This document shows positions 35,978 to 47,553 of a stretch of DNA of 64,000 bases, in pieces (position 1 is the stretch's first letter; the number at the start of each line of letters is the position of its first letter). The notes beneath the pieces were generated by a model, which worked only from the letters and a program-made list of their open reading frames with translations, was not told where the DNA came from and searched no databases. Origin of the DNA: Thiospirillum jenense (lineage in GTDB: Bacteria; Pseudomonadota; Gammaproteobacteria; Chromatiales; Chromatiaceae); contig NZ_JABVCQ010000013.1 of NCBI RefSeq assembly GCF_014145225.1, positions 1 through 64,000 of the forward strand, given 5' to 3'. A program made the translations under genes and the position numbers.

Positions 35978-38488
35978 ATGCAGCGTAGCCACTTACTTTT
36001 TAAGTTTGCGGGATTGATGTTCATTTTGAACACGCCCGCTGTATTCGCGCAAACGAATACCTGTGCCGACACCTGTTTATTTGGTGAACTCTCCGGCAAT
36101 GCGCGCTGTGAATTATGGAATGAACACACTGGTCAATGGTTGACTACAATTGAAACCGGCGATAATCAATTACACAATCGCGCCCGTTTATATTTACCCT
36201 AGCTGCGGCAATGGATGATGCCGGCGGGTGGGGTAATGAGTGCGACCTTCACTGATGATAATTACACTAAAATCAATTATTACGGTGGCGAGCGTGACGC
36301 GGCAATTTGGACGGGTGCATATTTAGCCGCTGAATCATTCCGCTATTTAGCTACCGGCGCGCCGGATGCGTTAATACAAGTGAATGAAACAGCGCGGGTT
36401 TTACATCGCTGGTGGACATTACCAGGTGACCCGGGGTATTTAGCACGATACGCCGCGCCGTCGAGTAGTCCACCTGAAATAAAAGCCGCTTTATCCGATA
36501 ATGATTCGGAAGTTGTTCATAAAACATTGCAAGATGGTATCTTTTGGGATTGGCGCGGAAATGTCAGCCGCGATCAATACCAGGGTGTATTACTTGGCAT
36601 GGCGTTGGCCTATGAAGCGACCAATGATTTGGCGGTGCGCGAGTTAATACGCGCTGATATTGTGACCTTTGCAGAACAATTGATGCGCCACGAGTCACGC
36701 CAAGTCAATTTAGTGATTGATGGCGAAACGCATGTCATAAATTTGGAATTAGAAAACGTGGTTTATTCCACGATTGCTATGCCCAGCGGTATTCCAACTT
36801 TAACGATTGATACCCGCAGTGGTGATGGCGATGTTAATGGCGCGGGTATTCTGGTCTTTTGGCCGAATCCATCGGAGTATTTACGCCAACTCCCTGATTT
36901 AGGTTGGATGCCAGATATTTTATTAGCGACGCAGGCGCTTCAATTAGGTGCGGCCTTTAGTTTAGCATTGCATGTGACTAATGATGTCCCTGAATACGCC
37001 GCCCGCCGGAGTGCAATTAACAATTATTACACGGCGCATGTTGATACCTGGTTAGACATTGCCAAACGGTGGTCAGATACCAGCCCCTGCGGTGATGCGT
37101 ATCATGGATTAAACATTAGTTTTACGCCCGCGTTTATTTGGTTACGCACCGAAACGGATGCCACTCGTCATCATTACTTAAGGGACAAGGTGTTAATTGA
37201 ACGCCTGTGGCCGGCCGTTCAATCAGATAACAACGTTTGGTTTGCGTTTATTTATGCGTCACAAGCGCCCGAAGTGAGTGAAAATAATAATGTCGTGACC
37301 AATCATGTCAATCAATTAGCGGGTTTTCCCAGCGCGCCCAATCGCGCTGTGGCAGTGGATGTGAGTGATGAATATTGGGAAAATCCGTTTTGTTCTGATT
37401 TGGCATTATCGGCAATTGATGTGAGTGAACGAGTGCCGGCGACCTTTATTTGGGAACGGCAGCCGTGGAAAAGAGAAGACCCGGGTGTGCCGTATCGTTT
37501 ATATGGCGGCGTGGATTATTTATTAGCGTATTGGATGGGGCGCTATTATGGTTATATTGATGATGATGCGCCCAATACCTGTTTGAATTGGCACACTGCA
37601 CCGGCGACTGGTATAGAACCGGCGGGGATGATTGAAATTCCGCAGCCCAATTCCTATCAAACGGGCATTGGTTTGGTCTCGGGTTGGCAATGCGCGGCGG
37701 GACGTTTGGAAATGAGTATTGATGGCGGGCGGGCAATTCCGGTGGCCTATGGCAGTGAACGTGCCGATACGCAAGCGCATTGTGGCGATGCCAATAACGG
37801 CTTTAGTTTTCCAATTAACTATAATAGTTTAGCGGATGGCGAGCATCACATCGCGTTATTAGCTGATGGGGAGCCAGTGACAACGGTTAATTTCCAGGTG
37901 CGCACGTTAGGTGCGGAGTTTCAATCGGGTTTAAGCGGGCAATTTTCATTAGCTGATTTCCCCACCGTTGGTCAAACAACTGCATTGCAATGGCAAGAAG
38001 CGAGTCAGCGTTTTGTCATTACGCCACCTGATGCACCAGCAATTAACCCCGCGCCACTCGTCACTACCGGCGCATTAGAAGTGCCGGCGGTTAATGCACA
38101 ACAGAGCGGTGTTGGCATCATTGCCGGTTGGTATTGCGATGCAATAAACTTGACTGTGAGTATTGATGGCGGACGGGCATTAACCATTCCTTATGGCACT
38201 GAACGGGCGGACACCTTGACGAACTGCGGTGATATGAATAACGGCTTTGGGTTTTTAATTAACTACAGTGGATTGGGTGATGGTGAACATAGAATAGATT
38301 TGACAGCGGATGGCATTCCCGTTGCGAATACAACCTTTTCCGTTCACACGCTCGGGCAGGAGTTTATGACCGGTTTGGTTGGCAATTTTGCATTAAATGA
38401 TTTTCCCAACGTGGGATTAACAACACAGGTGATGTGGCAAGAAGCCAATCAAGGATTTGTGATGAACGGGGTGACGCCAATGCAATAG
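35978..38488 (+). pseudogene. Large secreted protein with twin C-terminal beta domains, split by an amber stop
   Basis: A signal peptide (ending VFAQ) opens a 74-codon frame that stops at TAG 36200-36202 and continues in the same frame, from ATG 36215, for 757 residues. The main part (36215 to about 37620) is a helical, aromatic-rich region (WMGRYYGYIDDD, RDQYQGVLLGMALAYEA) that I cannot assign; it may be an alpha-toroid enzyme. Two tandem domains of about 130-150 residues follow (about 470-600 and 620-750 of this part), each with SIDGGRA, ERADT, CGD-NNGF and LGDGEHRI-type strands. The stop may be real or a sequence error. Confidence 0.65.
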
Positions 38489-38516
38489 CGGTTATTTAGA
38501 CTTGTATTAAAGCAAG

Positions 38517-38551
38517 TTGATCGTTCTCATGCTCAGGGTGGGAACGATCAA
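38517..38551. repeat. REP-like palindrome after the secreted protein gene
   Basis: TTGATCGTTC (38517-38526) and GAACGATCAA (38542-38551) form a perfect 10-base stem with a GCTCAGGGTGG-type loop. It resembles the CGTTC-CAC-GCTC-GTGGGAACG palindromes common in gammaproteobacteria and the copy at 32696-32735. It lies between convergent genes and could help end transcription. Confidence 0.55.
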
Positions 38552-38575
38552 TCATAGATCAGCAACGGCACTAAT

Positions 38576-40153
38576 TCACACCTTAAACTGCCCCACCAAC
38601 CCGCGCAATTCATCGCTCAGATCACTCAACGCATGACTTGATTCCGCCGTCTGTTGCGCACCGCTCGCGGACTGTTCAACAATGGATTGAATGTTATTAA
38701 TCGTGCGATGAATTTCTTCCATTGTCATATTCTGTTCCTCGGCGGCACTGGCAATTAACTGATTCATTTGCAAAATGTTTTCCACCGAATGGCGAATAGA
38801 TTCCAGCGCATTGCCGGCACGAGTAGCCAAGGCCACCGTATTTTCAGCATTGCTACGGCTCTGCCCCATCGCCACCACCGCCTGCCGCGCACCATTCTGC
38901 AAACTGGCAATCAACGTCTCAATTTCCGTCGTCGAAGCCTGCGTCCGCTGTGCCAACGTGCGCACTTCCGACGCCACCACCGCAAATCCGCGCCCCTGAT
39001 CGCCCGCCCGCGCCGCCTCAATTGCCGCATTCAACGCCAGCAAATTAGTCTGCTCGGCGATATTTTTAATCACATCCAACACCGTGCCAATGTTCTCAGT
39101 CGCGCCCTGCAATTGGTCAATCACATTCGCCGCGTGCTGCACCTCCTGTGCCAATGCCGCAATCGCCGTCGCCGTATCGCGCACAATTTGCTGCCCATCT
39201 GCTGCCTGCCGACTGCCATCCTCAGCCGAACTCGACGCCTGTTCGGTATTACCCGCCACCTCGCGCACCGACGCCGACATTTGATTGATCGCAATTGCCA
39301 CGCGGCGGATTTCATCTGATTGACTTTGCATTCCGTGACTAGACTGTTGCGTAATTGTACTTAATTGAGTAGCAGACGCGGCCAATGCGTCAGCTTTTTG
39401 CGTCACCGCCCGCACAATCATTGCCTGTTTTTCCACTAAACGATTAAAAGTGTGCGCCAACCGCCCCACTTCATCTTTAGTTGCCAATGTTGCCCGCAAG
39501 CGCAAATCACCTTGACCTTCAATATGTTCGACCGTCTTTTCTAATTCGCGCAAGTGCTTCCCAATCGTATTCGCTAATAACACCGAAATACCAATGCCCA
39601 ATACGATCACAAGGGCTGTTAATACATATTGTGCAGTGCTTAAACGAATGTTAATCCGCTGCACTTCATCGCCAAAGCTGGCAATTGCGGTATCTTGTGT
39701 TTTCAATCGTTGATCAAAAAAAGCCACAATATCAACCGATAACGTCAGTGCTTGTTGTAATAAACGGCTACCTTGTAAACGGTCATCCGCCAAGAACGCC
39801 ATGACTGATTGATCGAACACCTGGTGAAATTGTTCAATTGCCGTTGCTTGTTCACGCACCTCATTATCCGTTGCCGTCAGCAATAACGAATTGAGTTCAT
39901 CATACATTCGTTCATGCTGTTCAAAATCAATGTCCTGCATAAGCATGATGTACTTCAGGGCGCTGATACGAAAATTAAGAAACCGTTGCTGTTGATCAAC
40001 TGTCGCACTTTTAGTCAATACTAATTGTGCTTGTTGTTCTAATAAATCTCGGTTGGTGCGCAGCTGAATTTCAATAAAAATTGAAGAAAATAACAGTGCC
40101 GCAATAATGATCCCGTTGCTAAATAAGATGCGGTAACGAATAGACGTAAACAT
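38576..40153 (-). CDS. Methyl-accepting chemotaxis protein
   Basis: A 525-residue chemoreceptor. One membrane helix at about 8-27, a helical periplasmic sensing part of about 140 residues, a second helix near 170-193, a HAMP domain (about 195-250) and the signalling coiled coil with [20 protein letters not shown], the universal tip that binds CheA and CheW. There is no NWETF-type receptor tail. A gene for a secreted repeat protein lies 17 bases upstream on the same strand, so the two form an operon. The ligand is unknown. Confidence 0.9.
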   Translation of the reverse strand: MFTSIRYRILFSNGIIIAALLFSSIFIEIQLRTNRDLLEQQAQLVLTKSATVDQQQRFLNFRISALKYIMLMQDIDFEQHERMYDELNSLLLTATDNEVREQATAIEQFHQVFDQSVMAFLADDRLQGSRLLQQALTLSVDIVAFFDQRLKTQDTAIASFGDEVQRINIRLSTAQYVLTALVIVLGIGISVLLANTIGKHLRELEKTVEHIEGQGDLRLRATLATKDEVGRLAHTFNRLVEKQAMIVRAVTQKADALAASATQLSTITQQSSHGMQSQSDEIRRVAIAINQMSASVREVAGNTEQASSSAEDGSRQAADGQQIVRDTATAIAALAQEVQHAANVIDQLQGATENIGTVLDVIKNIAEQTNLLALNAAIEAARAGDQGRGFAVVASEVRTLAQRTQASTTEIETLIASLQNGARQAVVAMGQSRSNAENTVALATRAGNALESIRHSVENILQMNQLIASAAEEQNMTMEEIHRTINNIQSIVEQSASGAQQTAESSHALSDLSDELRGLVGQFKV

Positions 40154-40170
40154 AATGGCAATATTCCAAA

Positions 40171-41169
40171 TTACAGCACACTTAAAATACGTTCCAGCAT
40201 ATAGTCTATATGCTTGATTGCTTGATAATCATCGGTGGGCGTTTTACCCGTCACCGGTTGGGCGAGATTAGTCACGCTCACAATTTTTTGTGACATTTTA
40301 ATAATGTTTAATTCAGCAATGATGATTTGTGTTTGCAAAAACACGTCAGCAAAGCCAACCTGTTTGAATGCACTTACGTCAGGACGCTGAATGTCTGGCA
40401 GGCGATATTTTTTACGCCAAACATTGAGTTTATCGCGGACCGCCAATGCTTTTACTAATACATCAGTTGGAGTGGCATTAGAGTCAGGCTCGGATAATTG
40501 CGAGCCGTCAGTATTGATTCCATACGCGGCGGTTATTAACAAGCGTTTCTCACGTTCTTTATTATCCGGCAAACGTTGCGATAACGTGACTAGAATATTT
40601 CTCAAATCATCAGCAACACGATGGAGCTGTGCATACACATCATCCGCCGTAAAATCTTGTTTCCCATTAAGTCGTGTCAATTTGACATACAACACGAATA
40701 ACGACTGATACACTTCTGACGGCGTCTTTGCCGCTTGTGGCGATTGTGTAATATCAATCGGGCCAACTTCTTCTTGATACAACTCTTCTAATGCCGCAAT
40801 GACAATCTGTGCCAGTTGATAAGTTTCGGTCGGGGTGTAATTGATTGGCGCCACAACCACTAATGGCGGTGGATGGCGCTGGTTGGTTAATTCATAGTTG
40901 TATAATTCCATCAGTGCAGTTGCATACAACTGATAGACGTGCATCGGTTTTATATCACGCTCTTGTGAATAAACTTCGATATTGCTTGTATTCACCCCAC
41001 GCTGCGTAAGAATACGATCTACTAATTGATGCGCGTATTGGGTAATGATAAAAATGTCAGCCGGAGAACGCAGCGTTTCTGCATACACGCCGCTGCTGTG
41101 ATATTGGCAGATCACGCATAATAAGAATGCGTTCCACCAATAATAGTATGTGTGTCGCTTTGTATTCAT
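40171..41169 (-). CDS. Periplasmic helical-repeat protein, chemoreceptor partner
   Basis: A 332-residue protein with a signal peptide (cleavage after GVYA, residue 30). It has eight copies of a motif of type (T/S)-P-x-(D/E)-x-(Y/F/L) at residues 35, 74, 112, 149, 174, 233, 272 and 310, each starting a helix of about 20 residues; the clearest are TPTETY, TPSEVY and TPTDDY. I recognise no family. It is co-transcribed with the chemotaxis receptor that follows, so it may be a periplasmic ligand-binding or scaffold protein for it. That role is inferred from gene order only. Confidence 0.65.
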   Translation of the reverse strand: MNTKRHTYYYWWNAFLLCVICQYHSSGVYAETLRSPADIFIITQYAHQLVDRILTQRGVNTSNIEVYSQERDIKPMHVYQLYATALMELYNYELTNQRHPPPLVVVAPINYTPTETYQLAQIVIAALEELYQEEVGPIDITQSPQAAKTPSEVYQSLFVLYVKLTRLNGKQDFTADDVYAQLHRVADDLRNILVTLSQRLPDNKEREKRLLITAAYGINTDGSQLSEPDSNATPTDVLVKALAVRDKLNVWRKKYRLPDIQRPDVSAFKQVGFADVFLQTQIIIAELNIIKMSQKIVSVTNLAQPVTGKTPTDDYQAIKHIDYMLERILSVL

Positions 41170-41457
41170 AGTGCGATGGTTTGCCCTTCTGTTGAGCTAA
41201 AGATAATATTCACACGCCCAGTATAGTACGTTTTGTGACCGATATGTCTATCGCGCAGGATCCGCCCGAATCAAGCTAACATAAAAACTTAAAAATCAAA
41301 TATTTATATGATGCTTTGAATTGAGTCGAGAGGTTTTTTTACATGATGGTTGCTGCCATTAATACACAATCTCGACCAAATATACGGCGTAACGACTGTT
41401 CCACTGTATTCAGGTATCATTCTCTCTTTTAATCACCTTATGACTATGTTAATACCC

Positions 41458-44340
41458 ATGACCCCTAACGATTTTATTAATAAATGGCAAGGCATGACCT
41501 TAAATGAACGCGCTGCCGCGCAGGCGCATTTTATTGATTTATGCCATTTACTCAATGAACCCGACCCGATTACTGCCGATAAAACTGGTGACTGGTTTTG
41601 TTTTGAACGCGGCGCGATGAAAGCCGGCGGCGGAAATGGCTGGGCGGATGTGTGGAAACGCGGTCATTTCGGCTGGGAATATAAAAGCCCGGGTAAAAAT
41701 CTCGATCAGGCATTTCGGCAATTGCAATTATACACGCCGTCGCTGGAATACCCACCGCTCTTAATTGTGTCGGATTTAGAGCGGATTATTATTCACACCG
41801 CCTTTACTGGTACGGTGCCGGATCAATACACGCTGACATTAAATGATTTGCGCGATCCGTCCAAGTTGCAGTTATTAAAATGGGCGTTTTCTGATCCCGA
41901 AAAATTGCGGCCAATTGATACGACGGCGGCATTAACTGAAAGAGCGGCGCGGCAATTCGGTGAATGGGCCGAGGCATTATGTCAGCGCGGCCATGATTCG
42001 GCCACTGTGGCGCATTTTAGTCAGCAATTATTATTCTGTTTATTTGCGCAAGATATTGGTTTGTTGTCAAATCAATTGTTCACGCGGTTATTAGAAAATG
42101 GCTTGAAATATCCCGCGCAAGTTGAGCAGATGTTGGCCAGTTTATTAGATACGATGGCGACGGGTGGGTTATTCGGATCAGAAGCAATTGATTGGTTTAA
42201 TGGCGGGTTATTTGCGGACGCGGTGCTGGTGCCATTAGAAACGGCAGATTTGAAAACGCTGCATTCATTCACTAAATTGAATTGGTCTGCGATTGAACCG
42301 AGTATTTTCGGGACATTATTCGAGCGCGGGCTTGATCCAAAACAGCGGGCGCAATTGGGGGCGCATTACACCGATCCCAATTCAATTATGCGATTGGTGG
42401 CGCCGGTGGTGTTAATGCCATTGCGTAAAGAATGGCAGAGCGTACAAAAAGAAATGCTGCAATTAAAAACGGCAGCAGATGCGGCGAAATCGCCCGCCGT
42501 GCGTGATAAACAGTTGACTAAATTGCGGGCGCTCTTTACTGGAACGCTGGAGCGGTTAAATCAATTTCGCGTCTTGGATCCGGCCTGCGGTTCGGGTAAT
42601 TTTCTATTCTTAGCATTAAAAGGTTTAAAAGATTTAGAGCATGAAATTATTTTAGCCGGTGAACAGTTGGGGTTAATGCGCGCCTTTCCAACCGTCAGTC
42701 CGCATAATGTGTTGGGCATTGAAAAGAATCATTACGCGGCGGAATTGGCGCGGGTGACGGTGTGGATTGGTGAGATTCAGTGGATGTTGCAACACGGGTT
42801 TTCTTTATCAAAAAATCCGATCTTAAAACCAATTAACATCATTGAACAGCGCGATGCAGTGGTGAATGCAGATGGCAGTGAACCCGAATGGCCAACCGCC
42901 GATGTGATTATTGGCAACCCGCCGTTTTTAGGCGGCAGTAAAAAGCGCGGTTTATTAGGGGATGATTATTTTGCGGCATTAGAAACCATTTACGCCGGGC
43001 GAGTACCAGCGGGGGCGGATTTGGTCTGTTATTGGTTTGAAAAAGCGCGAGTGCAAATAGAAACTGGCAAAGCGCGGGCGGCGGGATTGGTTTCAACTAA
43101 TTCAATTCGTGGCGGGTCTAATCGCAAAGTATTAGATCAGATTTGCCAAACAACGCGGATTTTTAATGCCTGGTCAGATGAACCCTGGGTGAATGATGGC
43201 GCAGCAGTGCGGGTGAGTTTAATTAGTTTTGGCGAAATCAAAACGCCGCCGGTATTAAATGATGAGCGCGTGGCGGTGATTTATGCGGATTTAACAGCGG
43301 GTTCAAGTGAAATAAAAATGGATGTCACAACGGCGAAACCATTAAATGAAAACAGCGGCGTTTCATTTCAAGGTTCACAAAAAATTGGCGCATTTGATAT
43401 TTCAGGCGATTTGGCGCGGGAATGGTTAGCACTGCCTAATCCGCACGGCCGCCCGAATAGCGATGTATTAAAACCCAGTTGGAATGGATTGGATGTCACT
43501 CGTCGCCCGCGTGATGTTTGGATAATTGATTTTGGTTGTACGATGTCAGAAATGGACGCCGCATTTTATGAAATGCCGTTTGGCTATGTTGTTGAAAATG
43601 TTAAACCAGAACGTATTAAAAATCCCCGACCAGTTCGAGCAAAATACTGGTGGCGTCATGGCGATACACAACCTGCAATGCGTAAAGCAATTAATCATTT
43701 ACCGCGCTACGTTGCCACTCCACACGTTGCCAAACATCGTATTTTTATTTGGATGCACTATTCTATTTTGCCGGATAAAATGTTAATTGTCATTGCCCGC
43801 GCCGACGACACCACATTCGGTATTTTGCATTCGCGTTTTCATCAATTATGGTCATTAAAATTGGGCACCAGTTTAGGCGCAACGCCGCGCTACACACCCA
43901 CCACCACCTTTGAAACTTTCCCCTTTCCAATTGGATTAACCCCCGCCGACACCGCCAGCCACGCAATTGAAACATTAGCAAGCGGCGCCATCATTCCCAG
44001 CGTCGCCAGTGAATACCGCGCTCATGCAATTGCCATTGCCGAAGCCGCGCACCAATTAAATCAACTGCGCGACAATTGGTTAAATCCGCCCGAGTGGATT
44101 GATCGCGTACCCGAAGTCGTGGCCGGTTATCCTGATCGCATCATTGCCAAACCTGAATACGCCGCGCAATTAAAACAGCGCACCCTGACCAACTTGTATA
44201 ATAAACAACCGGCGTGGTTAGTGAATGCACATCAGCAATTAGATCAAGCGGTGGCGGCCGCCTATGGTTGGTCAACTGAATTAAATGAAGCGGCGATTTT
44301 GCAGCAGCTATTGCAATTAAATCTAGCGCGGGCGGAATAA
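41458..44340 (+). CDS. MmeI-like type IIL restriction-modification enzyme
   Basis: A 960-residue single-chain enzyme. The N-terminal nuclease has GWADVWKRGHFGWEYKSPGK with D64, E74 and K76 in the D-x9-E-x-K spacing of MmeI. A helical spacer follows, then the adenine methyltransferase with motif I (VLDPACGSGNF) and motif IV (IIGNPPFLGG), a target recognition domain and a C-terminal helical part. Such enzymes methylate one strand of an asymmetric site and cut about 20 bases away. I chose ATG 41458 (MTPNDFINKWQG); ATG 41440 and a TTG at 41350 lie upstream. No partner gene is needed. Convergent to tex. Confidence 0.9.
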   Translation: MTPNDFINKWQGMTLNERAAAQAHFIDLCHLLNEPDPITADKTGDWFCFERGAMKAGGGNGWADVWKRGHFGWEYKSPGKNLDQAFRQLQLYTPSLEYPPLLIVSDLERIIIHTAFTGTVPDQYTLTLNDLRDPSKLQLLKWAFSDPEKLRPIDTTAALTERAARQFGEWAEALCQRGHDSATVAHFSQQLLFCLFAQDIGLLSNQLFTRLLENGLKYPAQVEQMLASLLDTMATGGLFGSEAIDWFNGGLFADAVLVPLETADLKTLHSFTKLNWSAIEPSIFGTLFERGLDPKQRAQLGAHYTDPNSIMRLVAPVVLMPLRKEWQSVQKEMLQLKTAADAAKSPAVRDKQLTKLRALFTGTLERLNQFRVLDPACGSGNFLFLALKGLKDLEHEIILAGEQLGLMRAFPTVSPHNVLGIEKNHYAAELARVTVWIGEIQWMLQHGFSLSKNPILKPINIIEQRDAVVNADGSEPEWPTADVIIGNPPFLGGSKKRGLLGDDYFAALETIYAGRVPAGADLVCYWFEKARVQIETGKARAAGLVSTNSIRGGSNRKVLDQICQTTRIFNAWSDEPWVNDGAAVRVSLISFGEIKTPPVLNDERVAVIYADLTAGSSEIKMDVTTAKPLNENSGVSFQGSQKIGAFDISGDLAREWLALPNPHGRPNSDVLKPSWNGLDVTRRPRDVWIIDFGCTMSEMDAAFYEMPFGYVVENVKPERIKNPRPVRAKYWWRHGDTQPAMRKAINHLPRYVATPHVAKHRIFIWMHYSILPDKMLIVIARADDTTFGILHSRFHQLWSLKLGTSLGATPRYTPTTTFETFPFPIGLTPADTASHAIETLASGAIIPSVASEYRAHAIAIAEAAHQLNQLRDNWLNPPEWIDRVPEVVAGYPDRIIAKPEYAAQLKQRTLTNLYNKQPAWLVNAHQQLDQAVAAAYGWSTELNEAAILQQLLQLNLARAE

Positions 44341-44377
44341 ACACGGTGCATTCCAGAGCGCGAATCAATCATGCGCA

Positions 44378-46699
44378 TCACGACCGCTTGTTTTTCGCAT
44401 TCGCAAACGCCGCCGCCAACGTATTCTCCCCCGCTGGCGGTGCTGTGGATTTCACCGCCGCCGCCGCCGAGCGCGTCACCGAGCCAGTCGAGCGCGCCGC
44501 GCCGCGAGTTGATCCCGCCGCACCCGCCGTCGGCACTGGCTCATCTAACCGCAAACTCAGCGCAATTCGCCGCCGTTCGAGGTCAATTTCCAGCACTTTG
44601 ACGCGCACCACCTGCCCGGACTTGACCACCTCACGCGGGTCTTTCACAAAATGATCCGCCAACATCGACACATGCACCAACCCGTCCTGATGCACGCCAA
44701 TATCCACAAATGCCCCGAAATTGGCGACGTTCGTCACCGTTCCCTCCAAGATCATGCCCGGCGTCAGATCGCCAATACTTTCCACGCCCTCCTGCAACGC
44801 CGCCGCTTTGAACTCGGGGCGCGGGTCGCGGCCGGGTTTTTCCAACTCCGCCAAAATGTCGCGCACCGTCGGCTCGCCAAATTGCGGATCGGCAAACTCA
44901 CGCGGATTGAGCTGCCGCAACGTCGCCCGATCACCAATTAATGCGCGTATGTCTTTGTTAACTCGCGCTAAAATCCGCCGCACCACCGGGTAGGCTTCGG
45001 GATGCACGGCGGAGGCATCGAGCGGCTCGTCACCATCTGGAATGCGCAAAAATCCCGCGCACTGTTCAAAGGTTTTCGCGCCCAAACGTGGCACGTCCAG
45101 CAACTGCCGCCGCGTTTTGAACGCCCCGCGCTCCTCGCGCAACCGCACGATATTTTCCGCCAACGTGTTGTTTAAACCCGACACCCGCGCCAGCAGCGGC
45201 ACCGAGGCGGTGTTCAATTCCACCCCGACCGCGTTGACGCAATCCTCGACCACCAACTCCAAACTCCGCGCCAGCCCGGCTTGATTAACGTCGTGTTGAT
45301 ACTGCCCCACACCAATTGCTTTGGGATCAATTTTCACCAACTCGGCCAGCGGGTCTTGCAACCGCCGTGCAATCGAGACCGCCCCGCGCAGTGACACATC
45401 CAACTCGGGCAATTCGTGCGCGGCGTACTCGGAGGCGGAATAGACCGACGCCCCGGCTTCGCTGACCAGCAACGCCCGCAAGCCAAACTCGGGATGTTGA
45501 CGGATCAGATCGCGCACCAGCCGCTCGGTTTCCCGCCCGCCGGTGCCGTTGCCAATGCTGACCAATTGCACGCCGTGGAGTTGCACCAACGTCGCCAATG
45601 TTTTTAGCGACGCATCCCATTGATTTTTCGGCACATGCGGATAAATCGTCCCCGTCACCACCACGCGGCCGGTGTTATCCACCACCGCGACCTTGACACC
45701 GGTGCGCAAGCCCGGATCCAGCCCCATCGTCGCCAATCGCCCTGCTGGCGCGGCGAGCAGTAAGTCTTTGAGATTTAATGCAAAAACTCTAATCGCCTCG
45801 GCATCCGCCGCCTCCAGCAGCCGCCCTTTTAATTCCAATTCCAGCCGCGTGAATAACTTAACCCGCCACGCCTTGCGCACCGTTTCAATTAACCAGTCAT
45901 CCGCCGCCCGCCCGCGAGCGTGAATGCCGAAATGCTGCGCGATTTGGTGCTGATAACTAGCGTCGGGCAACTCGCCCTCGTCGGGCAGCAAATCGAGCGT
46001 CAACACGCCCTGATTGCGGCCGCGAAACAGTGCCAAAGCGCGATGCGATGGAATGGTGCGAATCAGCTCGCGGTAGGCAAAATAATCAGCAAATTTAGCG
46101 CCTTCCTGCTCCTTGCCCGCCACCACCTGCGCCGTCAAAATGCCGCGCTCCCACAACTGGTCACGCAACCGCCCGGTCAATTCGGCATCTTCGGTGAACT
46201 GTTCCATCAAAATCTGCCGCGCCCCTTCCAGCGCCGCCGCCACGTCCGCAACGCCTTGATTTGCATCAACAAACTGCGCGGCGTGAACGGTCGGCACGAG
46301 GTCGGGATTTGCCAGCAACTGTTCCGCCAGCGGCGCCAATCCCGCCGCCCGTGCCAACTGCGCTTTGGTGCGGCGCTTGGGTTTGTACGGCAAATACAAA
46401 TCCTCCAGCCGCTGCTTGGTGGTCGCGGTGGCAATCGCCGAGTGCAGCGCCGCATCCGTCACGCCCTGCTCGGTCAAACTGGCGACGATCACGGCGCGGC
46501 GCTCTTCCAAATCCCGCAAATAAGCGAGGCGCTGTTCGAGCAATCGCAACTGCGTATCATCCAACCCGCCGGTCACTTCTTTACGATAACGGGCGATAAA
46601 TGGCACGGTGGCACCGGCGTCGAGTAACGCGACCGCCGCCTCAACCTGATGCGGCTGCGCGGCGAGTTCTTGGGCAAGCAAATCAATTAACGACAACAT
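44378..46699 (-). CDS. tex: Tex family transcription accessory protein
   Basis: A 773-residue Tex (YhgF). Domains in order: helical N-terminal region (from about 1), YqgF-like nuclease-fold domain (about 320-450, with [16 protein letters not shown]), two helix-hairpin-helix motifs (about 490-560) and a C-terminal S1 domain (about 640-710, with [20 protein letters not shown]). Tex binds nucleic acids and RNA polymerase. Length is normal. GC-rich and CTG-rich compared with both neighbours. Its gene ends close to the convergent MmeI-like gene. Confidence 0.95.
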   Translation of the reverse strand: MLSLIDLLAQELAAQPHQVEAAVALLDAGATVPFIARYRKEVTGGLDDTQLRLLEQRLAYLRDLEERRAVIVASLTEQGVTDAALHSAIATATTKQRLEDLYLPYKPKRRTKAQLARAAGLAPLAEQLLANPDLVPTVHAAQFVDANQGVADVAAALEGARQILMEQFTEDAELTGRLRDQLWERGILTAQVVAGKEQEGAKFADYFAYRELIRTIPSHRALALFRGRNQGVLTLDLLPDEGELPDASYQHQIAQHFGIHARGRAADDWLIETVRKAWRVKLFTRLELELKGRLLEAADAEAIRVFALNLKDLLLAAPAGRLATMGLDPGLRTGVKVAVVDNTGRVVVTGTIYPHVPKNQWDASLKTLATLVQLHGVQLVSIGNGTGGRETERLVRDLIRQHPEFGLRALLVSEAGASVYSASEYAAHELPELDVSLRGAVSIARRLQDPLAELVKIDPKAIGVGQYQHDVNQAGLARSLELVVEDCVNAVGVELNTASVPLLARVSGLNNTLAENIVRLREERGAFKTRRQLLDVPRLGAKTFEQCAGFLRIPDGDEPLDASAVHPEAYPVVRRILARVNKDIRALIGDRATLRQLNPREFADPQFGEPTVRDILAELEKPGRDPRPEFKAAALQEGVESIGDLTPGMILEGTVTNVANFGAFVDIGVHQDGLVHVSMLADHFVKDPREVVKSGQVVRVKVLEIDLERRRIALSLRLDEPVPTAGAAGSTRGAARSTGSVTRSAAAAVKSTAPPAGENTLAAAFANAKNKRS

Positions 46700-46749
46700 G
46701 GGCTTAAAACCTGATTAACGATGCGAAACATGACGACATTATTCCAGAA

Positions 46750-47511
46750 TTGGCGGCGAATGGCGGGTTATTTGCACGGCGGACGCGAGTGGTGCGCGTG
46801 AATGCGACTGGATCAACTGCGCCACTGCTGCGCTGGCAACCGACCACGACGCCGCCGCCGTTGACTGCCGCGAGCGTGCATGTTTGGCGTATTTTCCCCG
46901 ACGTTGCCAGCACGTTGGCGCAGGATGACGCAGCGGCGGTGTTATCGAATAAAGAGCGCGAGCGGGCGGCGCGGTTTTATCAAATCAATTATCAACGGCG
47001 GTACATTTATACGCACGCGCAGTGCCGTTTTATTTTAGCGCGTTATTTAAACCAACCACCCGAGCGGCTGGCTTTTCATTACACCGCGCACGGCAAACCG
47101 CAATTGACGGCGCCGGCAATGCCAATTGAATTTAATTTAACCACCAGTGGTGATTTGGCGTTACTCGCGCTGTCATTGGCAGAACCCATTGGCATTGATT
47201 GCGAATACTTACGGCCGCGGCGGGATTTATTCGCAATTGCCCAGCGCATGTTTGATGCGGCGGCAGTGCAGCAATTAACCGCATTACAAGTGGCAAATAA
47301 CAGCGAATTAGTGCGCGAATTTTATCGCCATTGGACGGCATTAGAAGCGCGAGTGAAACGCGACGGGCGGGGATTAAGTGGGCATCGCAAAGCAGATGAT
47401 TTGGCAATTGACATCGCCCATGCGCAACCCGATACGAATACGCTCTGTGCAATTGCGCGGCGTGATTTACCCGCCGCGTCTGAGTGGTTAACTTTTATTT
47501 GGGCGGAATGA
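46750..47511 (+). CDS. 4'-phosphopantetheinyl transferase (Sfp-type)
   Basis: A 253-residue protein at most. IGIDCEYLRP holds the first metal ligand motif (G-I-D-x-E) and FYRHWTALEARVK matches the second (W-x-x-K-E-x-x-x-K), although the usual first Lys is Leu here. It moves phosphopantetheine from CoA onto carrier proteins such as the ACP in this window. The TTG at 46750 is the first start and adds an Arg-rich leader; GTG codons further in (46789) are possible, so the start is uncertain. Divergent from tex. Confidence 0.8.
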   Translation: MAANGGLFARRTRVVRVNATGSTAPLLRWQPTTTPPPLTAASVHVWRIFPDVASTLAQDDAAAVLSNKERERAARFYQINYQRRYIYTHAQCRFILARYLNQPPERLAFHYTAHGKPQLTAPAMPIEFNLTTSGDLALLALSLAEPIGIDCEYLRPRRDLFAIAQRMFDAAAVQQLTALQVANNSELVREFYRHWTALEARVKRDGRGLSGHRKADDLAIDIAHAQPDTNTLCAIARRDLPAASEWLTFIWAE

Positions 47512-47553
47512 AAACGCGGTACGGCGGTTGAATTGATTAGCATTAAAACGCTG

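Noticed and set aside
45920-46627. 235-codon plus-strand gene over tex
   Set aside because: Antisense shadow of the tex coding sequence; the Tex protein frame is strongly conserved.
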